NCBI RefSeq assembly: GCF_009760925.1
Contig: NZ_VRLV01000017.1
Location: forward strand, 62,001 to 126,000
Reading direction: 5' to 3'
Origin: Nonomuraea typhae
Lineage (GTDB): Bacteria > Actinomycetota > Actinomycetes > Streptosporangiales > Streptosporangiaceae
Length of the DNA stretch: 64,000 nt
The first letter of the stretch is position 1; each line of letters begins with the position of its first letter. Made by a program: the position numbers and the translations under genes. The notes below the pieces were generated by a model that made no database searches, was not told the origin of the DNA, and was given only the letters and a program-made list of their open reading frames with translations. This document shows, one piece after another, positions 24,464 through 32,819 of this stretch.

Positions 24464-26446
24464 TCAGGCGTGCCGGCTGCCGGACAGGACCGGGGCCTCG
24501 CCGTGGCGGTGGCGGCGGCCGCGGAGCGGGGCGTCCTGGATGAACGCCTCCGGGGTGTCCAGGATGTCGCCTATCACCACCGTGGGGATGGACGAGCGGT
24601 GCCGCCTTCCGCGGGCTGGGGCGGTCTGGGTGACGTCCAGGCCGGCGGGGATCTCCTGGCGGCGGCGCCGGCCGTGGTACTGGGCGCTCGCCTTCCTCGA
24701 CGGGGTGAACGGGTCGAACGGGGCGAACGCACGGGCGGTCGCGGCGTCGAGGTTCTCCAGCGCCATGGTCGTGAGCTGCTCCAGGTCCGGCTCGACCGGG
24801 TCGGTGAAGCGGGGGAGGGCGCCGGTGTCCTCGGAGAACACGTAGTGCGAGGTCTCCACGGGCTGCTCGGGCCACGTTCCCGGGTGGACGGTGCCCCCGG
24901 TGCTCGGCTGGGCGGCGTCGTGGCGCACGGGCGTCTCGTGCCACGCGGGCGTCTCGTGGTGCACGGGCGTCTCATGCCGCACGGGCGTTTCGGCGTGGCG
25001 GCGGCGTCGGCCGGGTCGCCGGGGGGCTTCCGCGGGGAGGCCCTCCTCCCGGCGGAGCGCCGCGTTGAGGGCCTGACCGGCTCCCTTGGTCCAGACGGCG
25101 TCCTCGCCGGAGGCGCTGCTCAGGGCGGTCAGGTCCAGCGGCGTCCCGAACCGGTCCAGGCCCGCGGCCTTGGCCTCCATCTGCGCGGCCACGGTGCCAC
25201 GCGGCGTGTCCAGCACCGCCCCGGACTCCAGCGGACGCCCGGCCCGGTGCGACCCGGCCAGTTCCGCACCGGTTGTCGTAGCCAGGTCCGCACCGGTTGT
25301 CGCGATCAGTTCGGCGTTGGCCAGGGCCTTCAGCTCTGCGCCGATCAGGTCGGACGTGGTCAGGTCGGACGTGGTCAGGTCGGTGCCCGTGGGGGACAGG
25401 TCCAGGGCCTCGGCGGGGCGGGTGGTGGCGAGGGCCGGGGTGAGGAGGCCGCGGCGGGGGCGGCGTCGGCGGCCGCGCTTGGGAGCGGGCTTGGCCGGGA
25501 CGGCCGCGGCGGGCCGTACCCGGATGGCGCGGGTCTTGGCGACGGCCAGCACGGCGAGGGCGGCGATCAGGGCGGAGCCGACCAGGGCGGGGGTGCCGAG
25601 GACGGTGTCCGTGGCGGCGGGCTTGGCGTCCACGACGACGGGCAGCGGCGCGGTGGTGGCGGCGCTCGTGTCGGCGGTGGCGGGCTTGGCGTGCTTGCCC
25701 TTCTTGGGAGTCGCCTCGGGCGCCGGGGACTCGGTGCGGGGCTTGGTGGTCTGCTTCTGTGTGACGGGCTTCTGCGCGTCGGATTTGGGGGCTACGGGGC
25801 CTTTGGAGGTGTTCCGGGGTGCGGGAGCGGCCATGGGCGGGTGCGCCTCTTCTGGGGCCGTCTGAGGGATCAGGGCCGTCAGGCCGCCGATGTCGGCCGG
25901 GGTCCCGTCGGCGTCCGTGGGGAGGCCGGTGGACGCCTTGGTCTCCTCCTCCGCCTTCTGCTGCGCCGCTTCCTTCTCCAGGCGGGCCTTGATCTTGTCG
26001 GGGTAGCCGTAGCCGACGACCTTGCTGGTGTCGCGTTCCTTGCGCTTGGCGACGCCGCCGTCGATGTTGCCCTCGATCGTGTAGATCGTGTTGCCTTCGA
26101 CCCGGGTGACGATGCCGACGTGGTCGATGCCGTCGACGTCGTCGCCGCCCTTCCAGTCGTAGAAGACCAGCGCCCCCACCTTGGGCGTCTTGCCCCAGGC
26201 GTCCTGTTCCTGGAACCACTTGGCGTGGGCCACGGTCCACGCGAACTGGCCCACGAAGTCCTCGTAACCCAGCTTGGCTGCGGCCCAGGAAAGGTACATG
26301 TCGCACCAGGGAGCGGAGCTGTAATCGGCGTCGAACTCGATGTTCTTGCCGTACCAGTCGCCGAACTTGGTGTAGTCGTCGGCTTTCTCCTTGTAGCCGA
26401 GCTCGCTCTCCAGGAGATCGATGAACTTCTTCATCTCTGGCGTCAT
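24464..26446 (-). CDS. CHAP-domain protein with central membrane helix and repeat-rich tail (660 aa)
   Basis: Residues 1-150 form a CHAP (NlpC/P60-like) amidase domain: catalytic C48 in APWCDMYLSWAA, H109 in DHVGIV and a following GN near 127. There is no signal peptide before it. A Lys/Ala/Pro-rich stretch leads to a hydrophobic segment (about residues 285-310, LVGSALIAALAVLAVA), then basic GRRRRPRRG and a long disordered tail with short tandem repeats (TTSDL; HETPVR at 24924-24995). CHAP enzymes cleave peptidoglycan cross-links, yet this order would place CHAP at the N-terminal side of a single helix. Whether it faces out by unusual insertion or works on a cytoplasmic substrate is open. Confidence 0.82.
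   Translation of the reverse strand: MTPEMKKFIDLLESELGYKEKADDYTKFGDWYGKNIEFDADYSSAPWCDMYLSWAAAKLGYEDFVGQFAWTVAHAKWFQEQDAWGKTPKVGALVFYDWKGGDDVDGIDHVGIVTRVEGNTIYTIEGNIDGGVAKRKERDTSKVVGYGYPDKIKARLEKEAAQQKAEEETKASTGLPTDADGTPADIGGLTALIPQTAPEEAHPPMAAPAPRNTSKGPVAPKSDAQKPVTQKQTTKPRTESPAPEATPKKGKHAKPATADTSAATTAPLPVVVDAKPAATDTVLGTPALVGSALIAALAVLAVAKTRAIRVRPAAAVPAKPAPKRGRRRRPRRGLLTPALATTRPAEALDLSPTGTDLTTSDLTTSDLIGAELKALANAELIATTGADLATTTGAELAGSHRAGRPLESGAVLDTPRGTVAAQMEAKAAGLDRFGTPLDLTALSSASGEDAVWTKGAGQALNAALRREEGLPAEAPRRPGRRRRHAETPVRHETPVHHETPAWHETPVRHDAAQPSTGGTVHPGTWPEQPVETSHYVFSEDTGALPRFTDPVEPDLEQLTTMALENLDAATARAFAPFDPFTPSRKASAQYHGRRRRQEIPAGLDVTQTAPARGRRHRSSIPTVVIGDILDTPEAFIQDAPLRGRRHRHGEAPVLSGSRHA
24924..24995. 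repeat. 18-bp tandem repeat inside the CHAP gene
   Basis: Four adjacent 18-bp units encode HETPVR, HETPVH, HETPAW and HETPVR (on the minus strand). A second short repeat, encoding TTSDL, lies near 25349-25385. Both sit in the disordered tail. Confidence 0.8.
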
Positions 26447-26513
26447 GTACGTGCTGCGGACCTTCCGGGACGCTAGTGACGACAGCGGGGGCTGTAGTCT
26501 TCCGTGAGGAGTG

Positions 26514-26541
26514 AGGCTACCTAACTAAAAGGCCAGGTCAA
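26514..26541 (-). promoter_or_regulatory. Predicted promoter of the CHAP gene
   Basis: On the minus strand TTGACC (26541-26536), a 16-base spacer and TAGCCT (26519-26514). The leader of about 60 nt contains a small ACAGC/GCTGT hairpin. I looked for a c-di-AMP riboswitch and saw none. Confidence 0.35.
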
Positions 26542-26640
26542 GCACCGGCCAAGAAAGCCCCAAGTGCAGCTCCGCAGCAAACATGCAGGTCAGAAGGCCG
26601 CCAGAAATTTCCCGAAATCGTCTGGATTGGGGGAAAGATC

Positions 26641-26659
26641 TACCGAATAAAGTTCGGTA
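26641..26659. promoter_or_regulatory. Inverted repeat before the thioesterase gene
   Basis: TACCGAATAAAGTTCGGTA: perfect 7-bp arms around TAAAG, 11 nt before the ATG at 26671. Possibly an operator or an mRNA hairpin near the ribosome site; it is unrelated to the 16-bp operator family. Confidence 0.45.
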
Positions 26660-26670
26660 AACTGCCGGGC

Positions 26671-27303
26671 ATGACGATCCGGGAGACCACCGGGGAAACC
26701 CGGCTCCAGGCGCTGTGCGAGCTGGCCGAGCAGGTACGCGAGCTCATGGACGCCACCACCCTCACCGACGTCCCCGAAGCCGAGCTGACCGCCGTCACCG
26801 CCACCCTCACCGAGGCCGCGGAACGCCTGCGGGCCGCCATGCGAGCCGCCCCGCAGCCCTTCGAATTCGCCCCCGACGGCAGCCTGCGCCACCTGGGCAA
26901 CGCCGTCACCGGCGCCGCCAACCCCCACGCGCTCCCCCTCGTCGTCGAGCGCGACGGCACCGCCGTACGGGCCGACGTGCGCTTCCGTCCCCTGCACGAG
27001 GGCCCGCCCGGGTCGGTGCACGGGGGGATCAGCGCCATGATCCTCGACCACCTGCTCGGCCAGGCCGCGGCCGCCGCCGGGTTCGCGGGGATGACGGCCT
27101 CGCTGACGATGCGCTACCTCAAGCCCGTCCCGTACGGCACCGCCCTGCTGGCCACCGCCGAACACACGCGAGCGGAGGGCCGCAAGTCGTGGGCCGAGGG
27201 CCGCATCGCCGCCCAGGACGGCACCCCCCTCGTGGAGGCCACCGGCCTGTTCATCACCCCCACCACCTGGCCCACCCGCCCGGTGGCGTCACCGGAGCCA
27301 TAG
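26671..27303 (+). CDS. PaaI-family hotdog thioesterase (210 aa)
   Basis: An N-terminal helical extension of about 90 residues precedes a single hotdog domain. The domain shows the PaaI-type pattern SVHGGISAMILDHLLGQAA (HGG with a later Asp on the long helix), then LTMRYLKPVPYGTALLA. These enzymes hydrolyse acyl-CoA thioesters, often rescuing CoA trapped in stalled degradation. It has its own 7-bp-arm palindrome and no copy of the 16-bp operator. Followed 81 nt later by a GntR regulator on the same strand. Confidence 0.85.
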   Translation: MTIRETTGETRLQALCELAEQVRELMDATTLTDVPEAELTAVTATLTEAAERLRAAMRAAPQPFEFAPDGSLRHLGNAVTGAANPHALPLVVERDGTAVRADVRFRPLHEGPPGSVHGGISAMILDHLLGQAAAAAGFAGMTASLTMRYLKPVPYGTALLATAEHTRAEGRKSWAEGRIAAQDGTPLVEATGLFITPTTWPTRPVASPEP

Positions 27304-27384
27304 TCCGCCCAGGACTCTTGGTCTGGCCGGTTGCGGGGAGGTCGCGGGGCCGGGGCCTTGGGGTGGGGGTCGTAGGGTGGGGGC

Positions 27385-28068
27385 ATGGTCACGGCCAGGC
27401 AGGCGGTCTACGCCACGCTCAAGGAGCGCATCATCGAGGGCGACCTGCACCCCGGCCAGCGGCTGATCGAGCGGGACCTGGCCGCCGAGCTGCAGGTTTC
27501 CCGGGTTCCGGTGCGTGAGGCGCTGGGGCGATTGGAGGCCGAGCGGCTGGTGGTGCTGGTGCCGCGGCAAGGGGTGCTAGTGCGGCCGTTCACCCCGGCC
27601 GACGTCGAGGATTTCTTCGATGTCCGGGAGAGCCTGGAGGTGCTGGCCGCCCGGCTGGCGGCGCGGCGGGCGGGCCCCGATGGGCTGATCGCCTTGCGGG
27701 CCGTCCTGGACCAGGCTGACGAGGCCACCCGACGACGGGACGCGCGGGCGATCGCGCTGGCCAATGCCGCCTTTCATACGACGGTGGTGACGTTGTCGGC
27801 CAACGCGCTGCTCATCGACATGATGCGGCCGCTGGAGGCGCGGCTGCGGTGGTTGTTCCGGTTGACGCACGACGATCCGGAGCAGCAGTGCGCCGAGCAT
27901 CACGAGCTGTATGAGGCGATCGCCGCCCATGACGACGCGGGGGCCGGGGAGCGGATTCTGCGGCACATCCGGGCCGGGCGGGCTCGGTCGGTGGAGCTGG
28001 CGGCCACCTGGACGGCGGTGGATCCGGTGGCCGCCACCCGGACGCGGCGGCGCCGTACCACCGCCTGA
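27385..28068 (+). CDS. GntR-family regulator, FadR/FCD type (227 aa)
   Basis: Winged helix: AVYATLKERIIEGDLHPGQR, then LIERDLAAELQVSRVPVREAL. The C-terminal FCD domain is all helical with likely metal-binding His residues (NAAFHTTVV, EHHELYEAI, ILRHIRAGRA). FCD members sense organic acids or acyl-type ligands. It lies between the thioesterase and the convergent SDR/CoA-ligase operon; the target is not evident. A basic RTRRRR tail ends the protein. Confidence 0.88.
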   Translation: MVTARQAVYATLKERIIEGDLHPGQRLIERDLAAELQVSRVPVREALGRLEAERLVVLVPRQGVLVRPFTPADVEDFFDVRESLEVLAARLAARRAGPDGLIALRAVLDQADEATRRRDARAIALANAAFHTTVVTLSANALLIDMMRPLEARLRWLFRLTHDDPEQQCAEHHELYEAIAAHDDAGAGERILRHIRAGRARSVELAATWTAVDPVAATRTRRRRTTA

Positions 28069-28088
28069 GCGCTCGACTGCCCGGGCCC

Positions 28089-28838
28089 TCAGTAGCCGGC
28101 GCCCGTGGTCAGGCCGCCGTCCACGGTGAACTCGCTGCCCGTGCAGTAGGAGCTGCGGTCCGAGGCCAGGAACGCGACCAGGTGCGAGACCTCGACCGGC
28201 TTGGCGAAGCGCTTGATGACCATGGACTTGACGAAGGCGTCGGCGTCCACTTCCTGCATCAGGTCCTGGTCCTGGACCATGGCGGTGTTGATGGCGCCGG
28301 GGTGGACGGAGTTGACGCGGATCTTGAAGGGGGCCAGTTCCCTGGCGGCCGACTTGGTGACGCCGCGGATGGCGAACTTGGAGGCCGCGTAGGCCGACAG
28401 CCCGGCGGCGCCGATGAAGCCTTCGATGGAGGAGATGTTGACGATGGCGCCCCGGCCGGCGGCCTTCATGGGTTCGATGACCGATTTGACGCCGAGCCAG
28501 GTCCCCTTGAGGTTCACGTCGATCACGCGATCGAACTCTTCGGGCGACATATCCGCGATACGCCCAAATTTCAGGATCCCGGCGTTGTTGATGAGGATGT
28601 CGAGCCGGTCGTACGCCTCCACAGCCGTGGCCACCGCCCGCGACCACTCCACGGCACTGGTCACGTCGTGGTGAACGTAGACCGCCCCGGTCTCCTCCGC
28701 CAGCGCCTTGCCCTCGTCGTCCAGAACGTCGCCGAGCACCACCTTGGCGCCCTCGTCCAGGAAGAGCCGTACATGCGCGGCCCCCATCCCGCGAGCCCCG
28801 CCGGTGATCAGCGCCACCTTGCCGTCAAGCAGACCCAT
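28089..28838 (-). CDS. Short-chain dehydrogenase, hydroxysteroid-dehydrogenase-like (249 aa)
   Basis: Classical SDR with TGGARGMG cofactor motif, NNAG, catalytic Ser (VNISS) and YAASK. The segment IRVNSVHPG and the end TGSEFTVDGGLTTGAGY strongly resemble the 3-alpha/20-beta-hydroxysteroid dehydrogenase of Streptomyces. It interconverts a hydroxyl and a keto group with NAD(H). Last gene of a five-gene leftward operon starting at 33031, overlapping the upstream CoA ligase gene by 14 bases. Steroid specificity is suggested only by resemblance. Confidence 0.88.
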   Translation of the reverse strand: MGLLDGKVALITGGARGMGAAHVRLFLDEGAKVVLGDVLDDEGKALAEETGAVYVHHDVTSAVEWSRAVATAVEAYDRLDILINNAGILKFGRIADMSPEEFDRVIDVNLKGTWLGVKSVIEPMKAAGRGAIVNISSIEGFIGAAGLSAYAASKFAIRGVTKSAARELAPFKIRVNSVHPGAINTAMVQDQDLMQEVDADAFVKSMVIKRFAKPVEVSHLVAFLASDRSSYCTGSEFTVDGGLTTGAGY

Positions 28839-30957
28839 GACGTCCTCCTGCCGCGACGGCCGCCGCGGCCGCCTCCATCGATCGGTAGACCGGTATCCCG
28901 GCGGCCGCCGCGATCGCCCGGATCTCGTCCTCGACCCCGGCGGGCGCGTACTCGGCGTTGCGGGTGACCAGCGTGATCCGCGCCGCCACGCCGTCCTGCG
29001 CGGCGGCGAGCGCGTCCGCGTAGCCGAGCAGCGGCTCGGCCCGGGTGCCGTAGGTGAAGAAGCTCTGCACGTTCACGTGCGCGACGACGTCCCGGTACGG
29101 CTGCCGCCCCACGATGGCCGCGATCACCTCGCCGACCAGTTCCCGCCGCCCCCGTGGCCCGACCGGGATCTCCAGCGGATTGGCCGGCGAACTCCCCACG
29201 CCCACCCCGAGCCTGCGCAGCTCGTCCAGGGCGGCGCCGGGCAGCGGGTCCAGCCGCAGCCCGGCCCGGTCCAGGACGTCGGCGGCCAGCACGCTCGCCC
29301 CGCCGCTGGGCCCCACGACGAGCACCCCGCCGGAGCAGGGCGGACGCCCGGAGTGCGCCTGGAGGTAGGCCAGCGCGCCGATCAGATCGTCCTGGCTGCC
29401 GACCAGGGCGGCGCCCGTTTGCTCGGCCAGCGCCCGCCAGATCCGCTCGTCCCCGACCATGCCGCCGGTGTGCGAGGCGGCGGCCCGGCGCCCCTGGTCG
29501 CTACGGCCCCCGACCAGCAGCGCCACCGGCTTCGCGCACCCGGCCAGCGCCGCGGCCAGGGCCCGCCCGTCGCGTGGGTCCTCCAGGTACAACCCGATCG
29601 CCGTGGTCTCGGCGTCCGCCGCCAGCCAGCGCACGAGCTCGGCGGGCGAGACGTCGGCGGCGTTGCCCACGGTCGCCACCCGGCTGAACCGCAGCCCGCG
29701 CCGCTCGCCGACCTTGATGACCTCCCCGGCCAGCCCGCCGCTCTGCGAGACCAGCGCGATCCCGCCGGGCGCGCCCAGCCCGCCGCCGACGAACGTCTGC
29801 CGCCCGCGCGGGCAGTAGACCCCCATGCAGTTGGGCCCGAGCAGCCGGGTGCCCGCCGCACGGGCGGCGGCCACCAGCTCCGCCTCCAGCGCGGCGGCCC
29901 CGGTCTCGCCGAACCCGCCGCTCATCACCTGCACGTACGGCACGCGCCCGGCCTGCCGTACCACGTCGGGGCACCGCGCGGCCGGGACCGCGACCAGGGC
30001 GTAGTCCACGTCCGCGGCATCCAGGGAGGGTACGGCCGGCACCCCCGAGATCTCGGCGGCCGAAGGGTGCACGGCCACGACGGGCGTCCCGGCGGCCTTG
30101 TAGAAGTCCAGGAACATGTTCCCGAAGTTCGGCCGGGTGGCGGAGGCGCCGACGACCGCCACCGCCCTGGGCTCGAACAGCGGCAGGAAGTCCGAGGCCG
30201 CAGCGACGGCCCGATCATCCGGAGCGGCCCCGGGGATGTACCGGGCGTCCACCGCCACCGCGCCCGAGGCTGTGGCGATGACCGGGTTCACCTCGAACTC
30301 GCCCAGCTCCAGCCGCTCCCACAACCCTCCGTCCCCGCCCAGCGCCAGCAGCAGCTTGACCACGGCGTCCACGTCGACCGGGGCGGCCCCGCGGTACCCG
30401 TGCAGCAGCGGCGCCCCCCGCAGGGACGCCAGCATGCGGCGCGCGTCGGAGGCGGTGATCGGGCACAGCCGCACGGCGGTGTCCCGGAGCGCCTCGGTGA
30501 AGATGCCGCCCAGCCCGGCCAGCAGCACGGGCCCGAACCCAGGATCCCGGACCAGCCCGGCGATCAGCTCAACCCCCGCCTCGACCTGCTCTTCCACCAA
30601 ATATCCGGACAAGGGGGCCCGCTCGGCCATGTCCGCAGCCGCAGAAGGCAGATTCGCGTGCGTGAGGCCGAGCCGTACCGCGCCGACGTCCGACTTGTGC
30701 AGCGGCCCGATCCCCTTGAGCACCAGCGGCGCGCGCAACTCCGCCGCGGCCGCGAAGCCGGGACCCGCCACCACGACCCCGCGCGGCACCACGACCCCGG
30801 CCGCCGCCAGCAACTCCTTGGCCGCGGGCTCAGTCAGCGCTTGAGCCTCCGGCTCAGCCGGCGCCTTGGCATCCGGCTCAGTCAGCGCATCGGCCGTGAG
30901 TTCAGTCGGCGCCTTGGGCTCCGGCTCACCCGGCGCTCTGGGCTCCGGCTCAGTCAC
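28825..30957 (-). CDS. ADP-forming-type acyl-CoA ligase, permuted (ATP-grasp first) (710 aa)
   Basis: Belongs to the acetate--CoA ligase (ADP-forming)/succinyl-CoA synthetase-like group. Order: repeat-rich leader (residues 2-49), ATP-grasp domain (about 50-240), CoA-binding Rossmann domain starting LPLFEPRAVAVVGASATRPN, then ligase domains with the phospho-His loop in AASHTGGMVGD. The usual bacterial chain has the CoA-binding part first, so this is the permuted arrangement. It forms acyl-CoA from a carboxylic acid, ATP and CoA. The GTG start overlaps the stop of the upstream AMP-dependent ligase by eight bases. A start after the repeats (near TEPAAKELLAAAG) is possible, but then the repeats would be non-coding. 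Confidence 0.85.
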   Translation of the reverse strand: MTEPEPRAPGEPEPKAPTELTADALTEPDAKAPAEPEAQALTEPAAKELLAAAGVVVPRGVVVAGPGFAAAAELRAPLVLKGIGPLHKSDVGAVRLGLTHANLPSAAADMAERAPLSGYLVEEQVEAGVELIAGLVRDPGFGPVLLAGLGGIFTEALRDTAVRLCPITASDARRMLASLRGAPLLHGYRGAAPVDVDAVVKLLLALGGDGGLWERLELGEFEVNPVIATASGAVAVDARYIPGAAPDDRAVAAASDFLPLFEPRAVAVVGASATRPNFGNMFLDFYKAAGTPVVAVHPSAAEISGVPAVPSLDAADVDYALVAVPAARCPDVVRQAGRVPYVQVMSGGFGETGAAALEAELVAAARAAGTRLLGPNCMGVYCPRGRQTFVGGGLGAPGGIALVSQSGGLAGEVIKVGERRGLRFSRVATVGNAADVSPAELVRWLAADAETTAIGLYLEDPRDGRALAAALAGCAKPVALLVGGRSDQGRRAAASHTGGMVGDERIWRALAEQTGAALVGSQDDLIGALAYLQAHSGRPPCSGGVLVVGPSGGASVLAADVLDRAGLRLDPLPGAALDELRRLGVGVGSSPANPLEIPVGPRGRRELVGEVIAAIVGRQPYRDVVAHVNVQSFFTYGTRAEPLLGYADALAAAQDGVAARITLVTRNAEYAPAGVEDEIRAIAAAAGIPVYRSMEAAAAAVAAGGRHGSA
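30811..30954. repeat. Six-copy 24-bp tandem repeat at the 5' end of the CoA-ligase gene
   Basis: The shared core GGCTCA (plus strand; one copy reads GTTCA) recurs at 30827, 30851, 30875, 30899, 30923 and 30947, exactly every 24 bases. It encodes six octapeptides: TEPEPRAP, GEPEPKAP, TELTADAL, TEPDAKAP, AEPEAQAL, TEPAAKEL. The last copy runs into the conserved start of the ATP-grasp domain, which suggests the array grew by duplication of the gene's own 5' end. Confidence 0.9.
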
Positions 30958-32479
30958 GGGGCTCGGCGAGGTGCCCGTAGGCGTCGCGGATCTCGCGGCG
31001 CAGGAGTTTGCCCGGTCCGCCGGACGCGTCCTGGGCGTGGGGAAGTGCGTCGGCGATGACGATGGCGTCGGGCCGCTGATGGGCTGGAAGGGTGTCGGCG
31101 AGGGCCAGTTCGATCTTGGCCGCGTCCAGGGATTGCCCGGCGCGGGGCACCAGAGCCAGCAGGACGCGCTGGTCCGCAGCCCCTTCCGGGACGCCGACCG
31201 CGCCCGCCTCGGCCACGCCGTCCAGTGCGGCGGCGGCCTCCTCGACGGTGGCCGGCTGGGTCCATTGGCCGCCCTTGAGGATGGCGTCCTCGCGGCGCCC
31301 GAGCACCCGCAGGATCCCGTCGGCGGAGAGCGTGCCCAGGTCGCCGCCGACGTACCACTCGCCGCGCAGCGCCTCGGCGGTCTTGTCCGGCTCGCCGTCG
31401 TAGCCGGCCATCCGGTGCGGCCCGGCCAGGTTGATCTCGCCGATCCGGTCGACGAGGCGTTCGCCGGAGGGCCCGGTGATCCGTACGGCGTTGCCGGTGC
31501 GGGCCCGGCCGGAGGCGCCGAGCGGGGTGGAGGCGTCGTCCACGCGGCCCATGCAGGTGTAGGGGGCCTCGGTCTGGCCGTAGTAGGAGTAGACCCCGGC
31601 GCGGGGCAGGCGGTCCTTGATCTTGGCCAGCATGGGCGCGGTCAGCGGCTCGCCGCCCAGCATGATCACGCGCAGGGAGGAGAGGTCGGCGTCGGCGTGG
31701 TCGTCGCCGCCGAGCAGCGCCGCGTAGAAGGAGGGGATCTGCGAGACGTGCGTGACCTTCTCCCGGGGCACGACCTTGAGGAAGTTCGCCGGGCCCCAGT
31801 CCTGTTCGAGCACCAGCCGCATGCCCGCGTACAGCGCGGGGCCGGCGATGGCGGGGAAGCCGATGCCCCAGATGATGGCGCCGGTGCCGAAGACGGAGTC
31901 GTCGGAGCGGGGCACGTCCAGCCAGATCTGGGCGGTGGCCAGGGAGGAGGCGTGGGTGTGGACGATCGCTTTGGGCAGGCCGGTGGTGCCGGAGGTGTAG
32001 TAGAGGGCGAGGGGGTCGTCGTGGCCGCCGCCGAGCGGGGGCTCGCCGTCGTCGTCGTGCTCGAGGCCGGCGGCGTCGATCCAGGTGGTGATCGCGGGCA
32101 GGTCCGGCCGGATTCGCTCGACCGTCTCGGCGACCGTGGCGTCGTAGACGAAGGCGGTGCAGCCGGAGCGCGCGACGACCGCCTGGAGCGTCTCGATCGG
32201 CCAGTAGGGGTTGAGCGCCGCGGTGATCGCGCCGATCTTGGCCTGGGCCAGGTACACCTCGGCCACCTGGAGTGTCTCGTTGAGCAGCGCGGCCACGCGT
32301 TGCCCCGGCGCGATCCCGGCGGCCAGCAGCGCGTGGGCGCGGCGGTTGACGTTCCGGTTCAGCTGGTCGTAGGTGAAGCTCTGCTCGCCGCAATAGGTGA
32401 GCGCCACCCGGCCGGGGTGACGCAGCGCTCCGGCGGTGAGGATCGCGTGGCCGTAGTTTCCGTAGGGCGATCGCGCCAT
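30950..32479 (-). CDS. AMP-dependent acyl-CoA synthetase (ANL family) (509 aa)
   Basis: Complete adenylate-forming enzyme: P-loop YYTSGTTGLPK, YYGQTEAPY (A5), a GEWYVGGDLG hinge region and C-terminal catalytic Lys in GPGKLLRREIRD. It activates a carboxylic acid to acyl-AMP and then acyl-CoA. The acid is unknown; the sequence resembles benzoate/cyclohexane-carboxylate and medium-chain acid ligases more than long-chain ones, a weak inference. Third gene of the leftward operon under operator copy 5, upstream of an ADP-forming-type ligase, so one operon carries two mechanistically different CoA ligases. Confidence 0.9.
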   Translation of the reverse strand: MARSPYGNYGHAILTAGALRHPGRVALTYCGEQSFTYDQLNRNVNRRAHALLAAGIAPGQRVAALLNETLQVAEVYLAQAKIGAITAALNPYWPIETLQAVVARSGCTAFVYDATVAETVERIRPDLPAITTWIDAAGLEHDDDGEPPLGGGHDDPLALYYTSGTTGLPKAIVHTHASSLATAQIWLDVPRSDDSVFGTGAIIWGIGFPAIAGPALYAGMRLVLEQDWGPANFLKVVPREKVTHVSQIPSFYAALLGGDDHADADLSSLRVIMLGGEPLTAPMLAKIKDRLPRAGVYSYYGQTEAPYTCMGRVDDASTPLGASGRARTGNAVRITGPSGERLVDRIGEINLAGPHRMAGYDGEPDKTAEALRGEWYVGGDLGTLSADGILRVLGRREDAILKGGQWTQPATVEEAAAALDGVAEAGAVGVPEGAADQRVLLALVPRAGQSLDAAKIELALADTLPAHQRPDAIVIADALPHAQDASGGPGKLLRREIRDAYGHLAEPRD

Positions 32480-32495
32480 GGGGGATGCCTCCGCT

Positions 32496-32819
32496 TCAGA
32501 AGGACGTGTACAGCACGAAGACGTTGCCCGAGGGGTCGCGCAGCACCGCCCGGGTCTCGTGGGGTCCCGTCTCGGGCGGCGTGAGCACCGTGGCTCCGCG
32601 CGCCTCCAGGTCGTGTACGGCCTGCCGTACGTCGCCGACCTTGTAGGACGGGGCGCAGGCGGCGGTGACGTGCTCGGCCGGCGCGGCCAGCGCCAGCGTG
32701 ACCCCGCCGCCGTCGAGCGCGGCGAAGCGGTCGCCGTCGCGGAACGTGACCGGCAGGCCGTAGAAGGCGATCGCCTCGTCGAGGTCGTGGACGGGGATGA
32801 ACACGTTGCCCAGCTTCAC
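32496..32819 (-). CDS. Small VOC-family protein (107 aa)
   Basis: A single two-module VOC fold: KLGNVFIPVHDLDEAIAFYG at the start and VLRDPSGNVFVLY at the end, with the last strand lacking the usual metal Glu (VFVLY), so catalytic metal binding is doubtful. The GTG start overlaps the TGA of the upstream OB-fold gene (GTGA). Short, with no extra domain; could be a lyase, isomerase or binding protein in the same pathway. Confidence 0.8.
   Translation of the reverse strand: MKLGNVFIPVHDLDEAIAFYGLPVTFRDGDRFAALDGGGVTLALAAPAEHVTAACAPSYKVGDVRQAVHDLEARGATVLTPPETGPHETRAVLRDPSGNVFVLYTSF

Noticed and set aside
24924..24995. CRISPR-like repeats
   Set aside because: The units are contiguous, in frame and without spacers; they are coding minisatellites.
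26447..26670. c-di-AMP (ydaO) riboswitch upstream of the CHAP gene
   Set aside because: I could not find the conserved core; only a small hairpin and a promoter-like pair are present.
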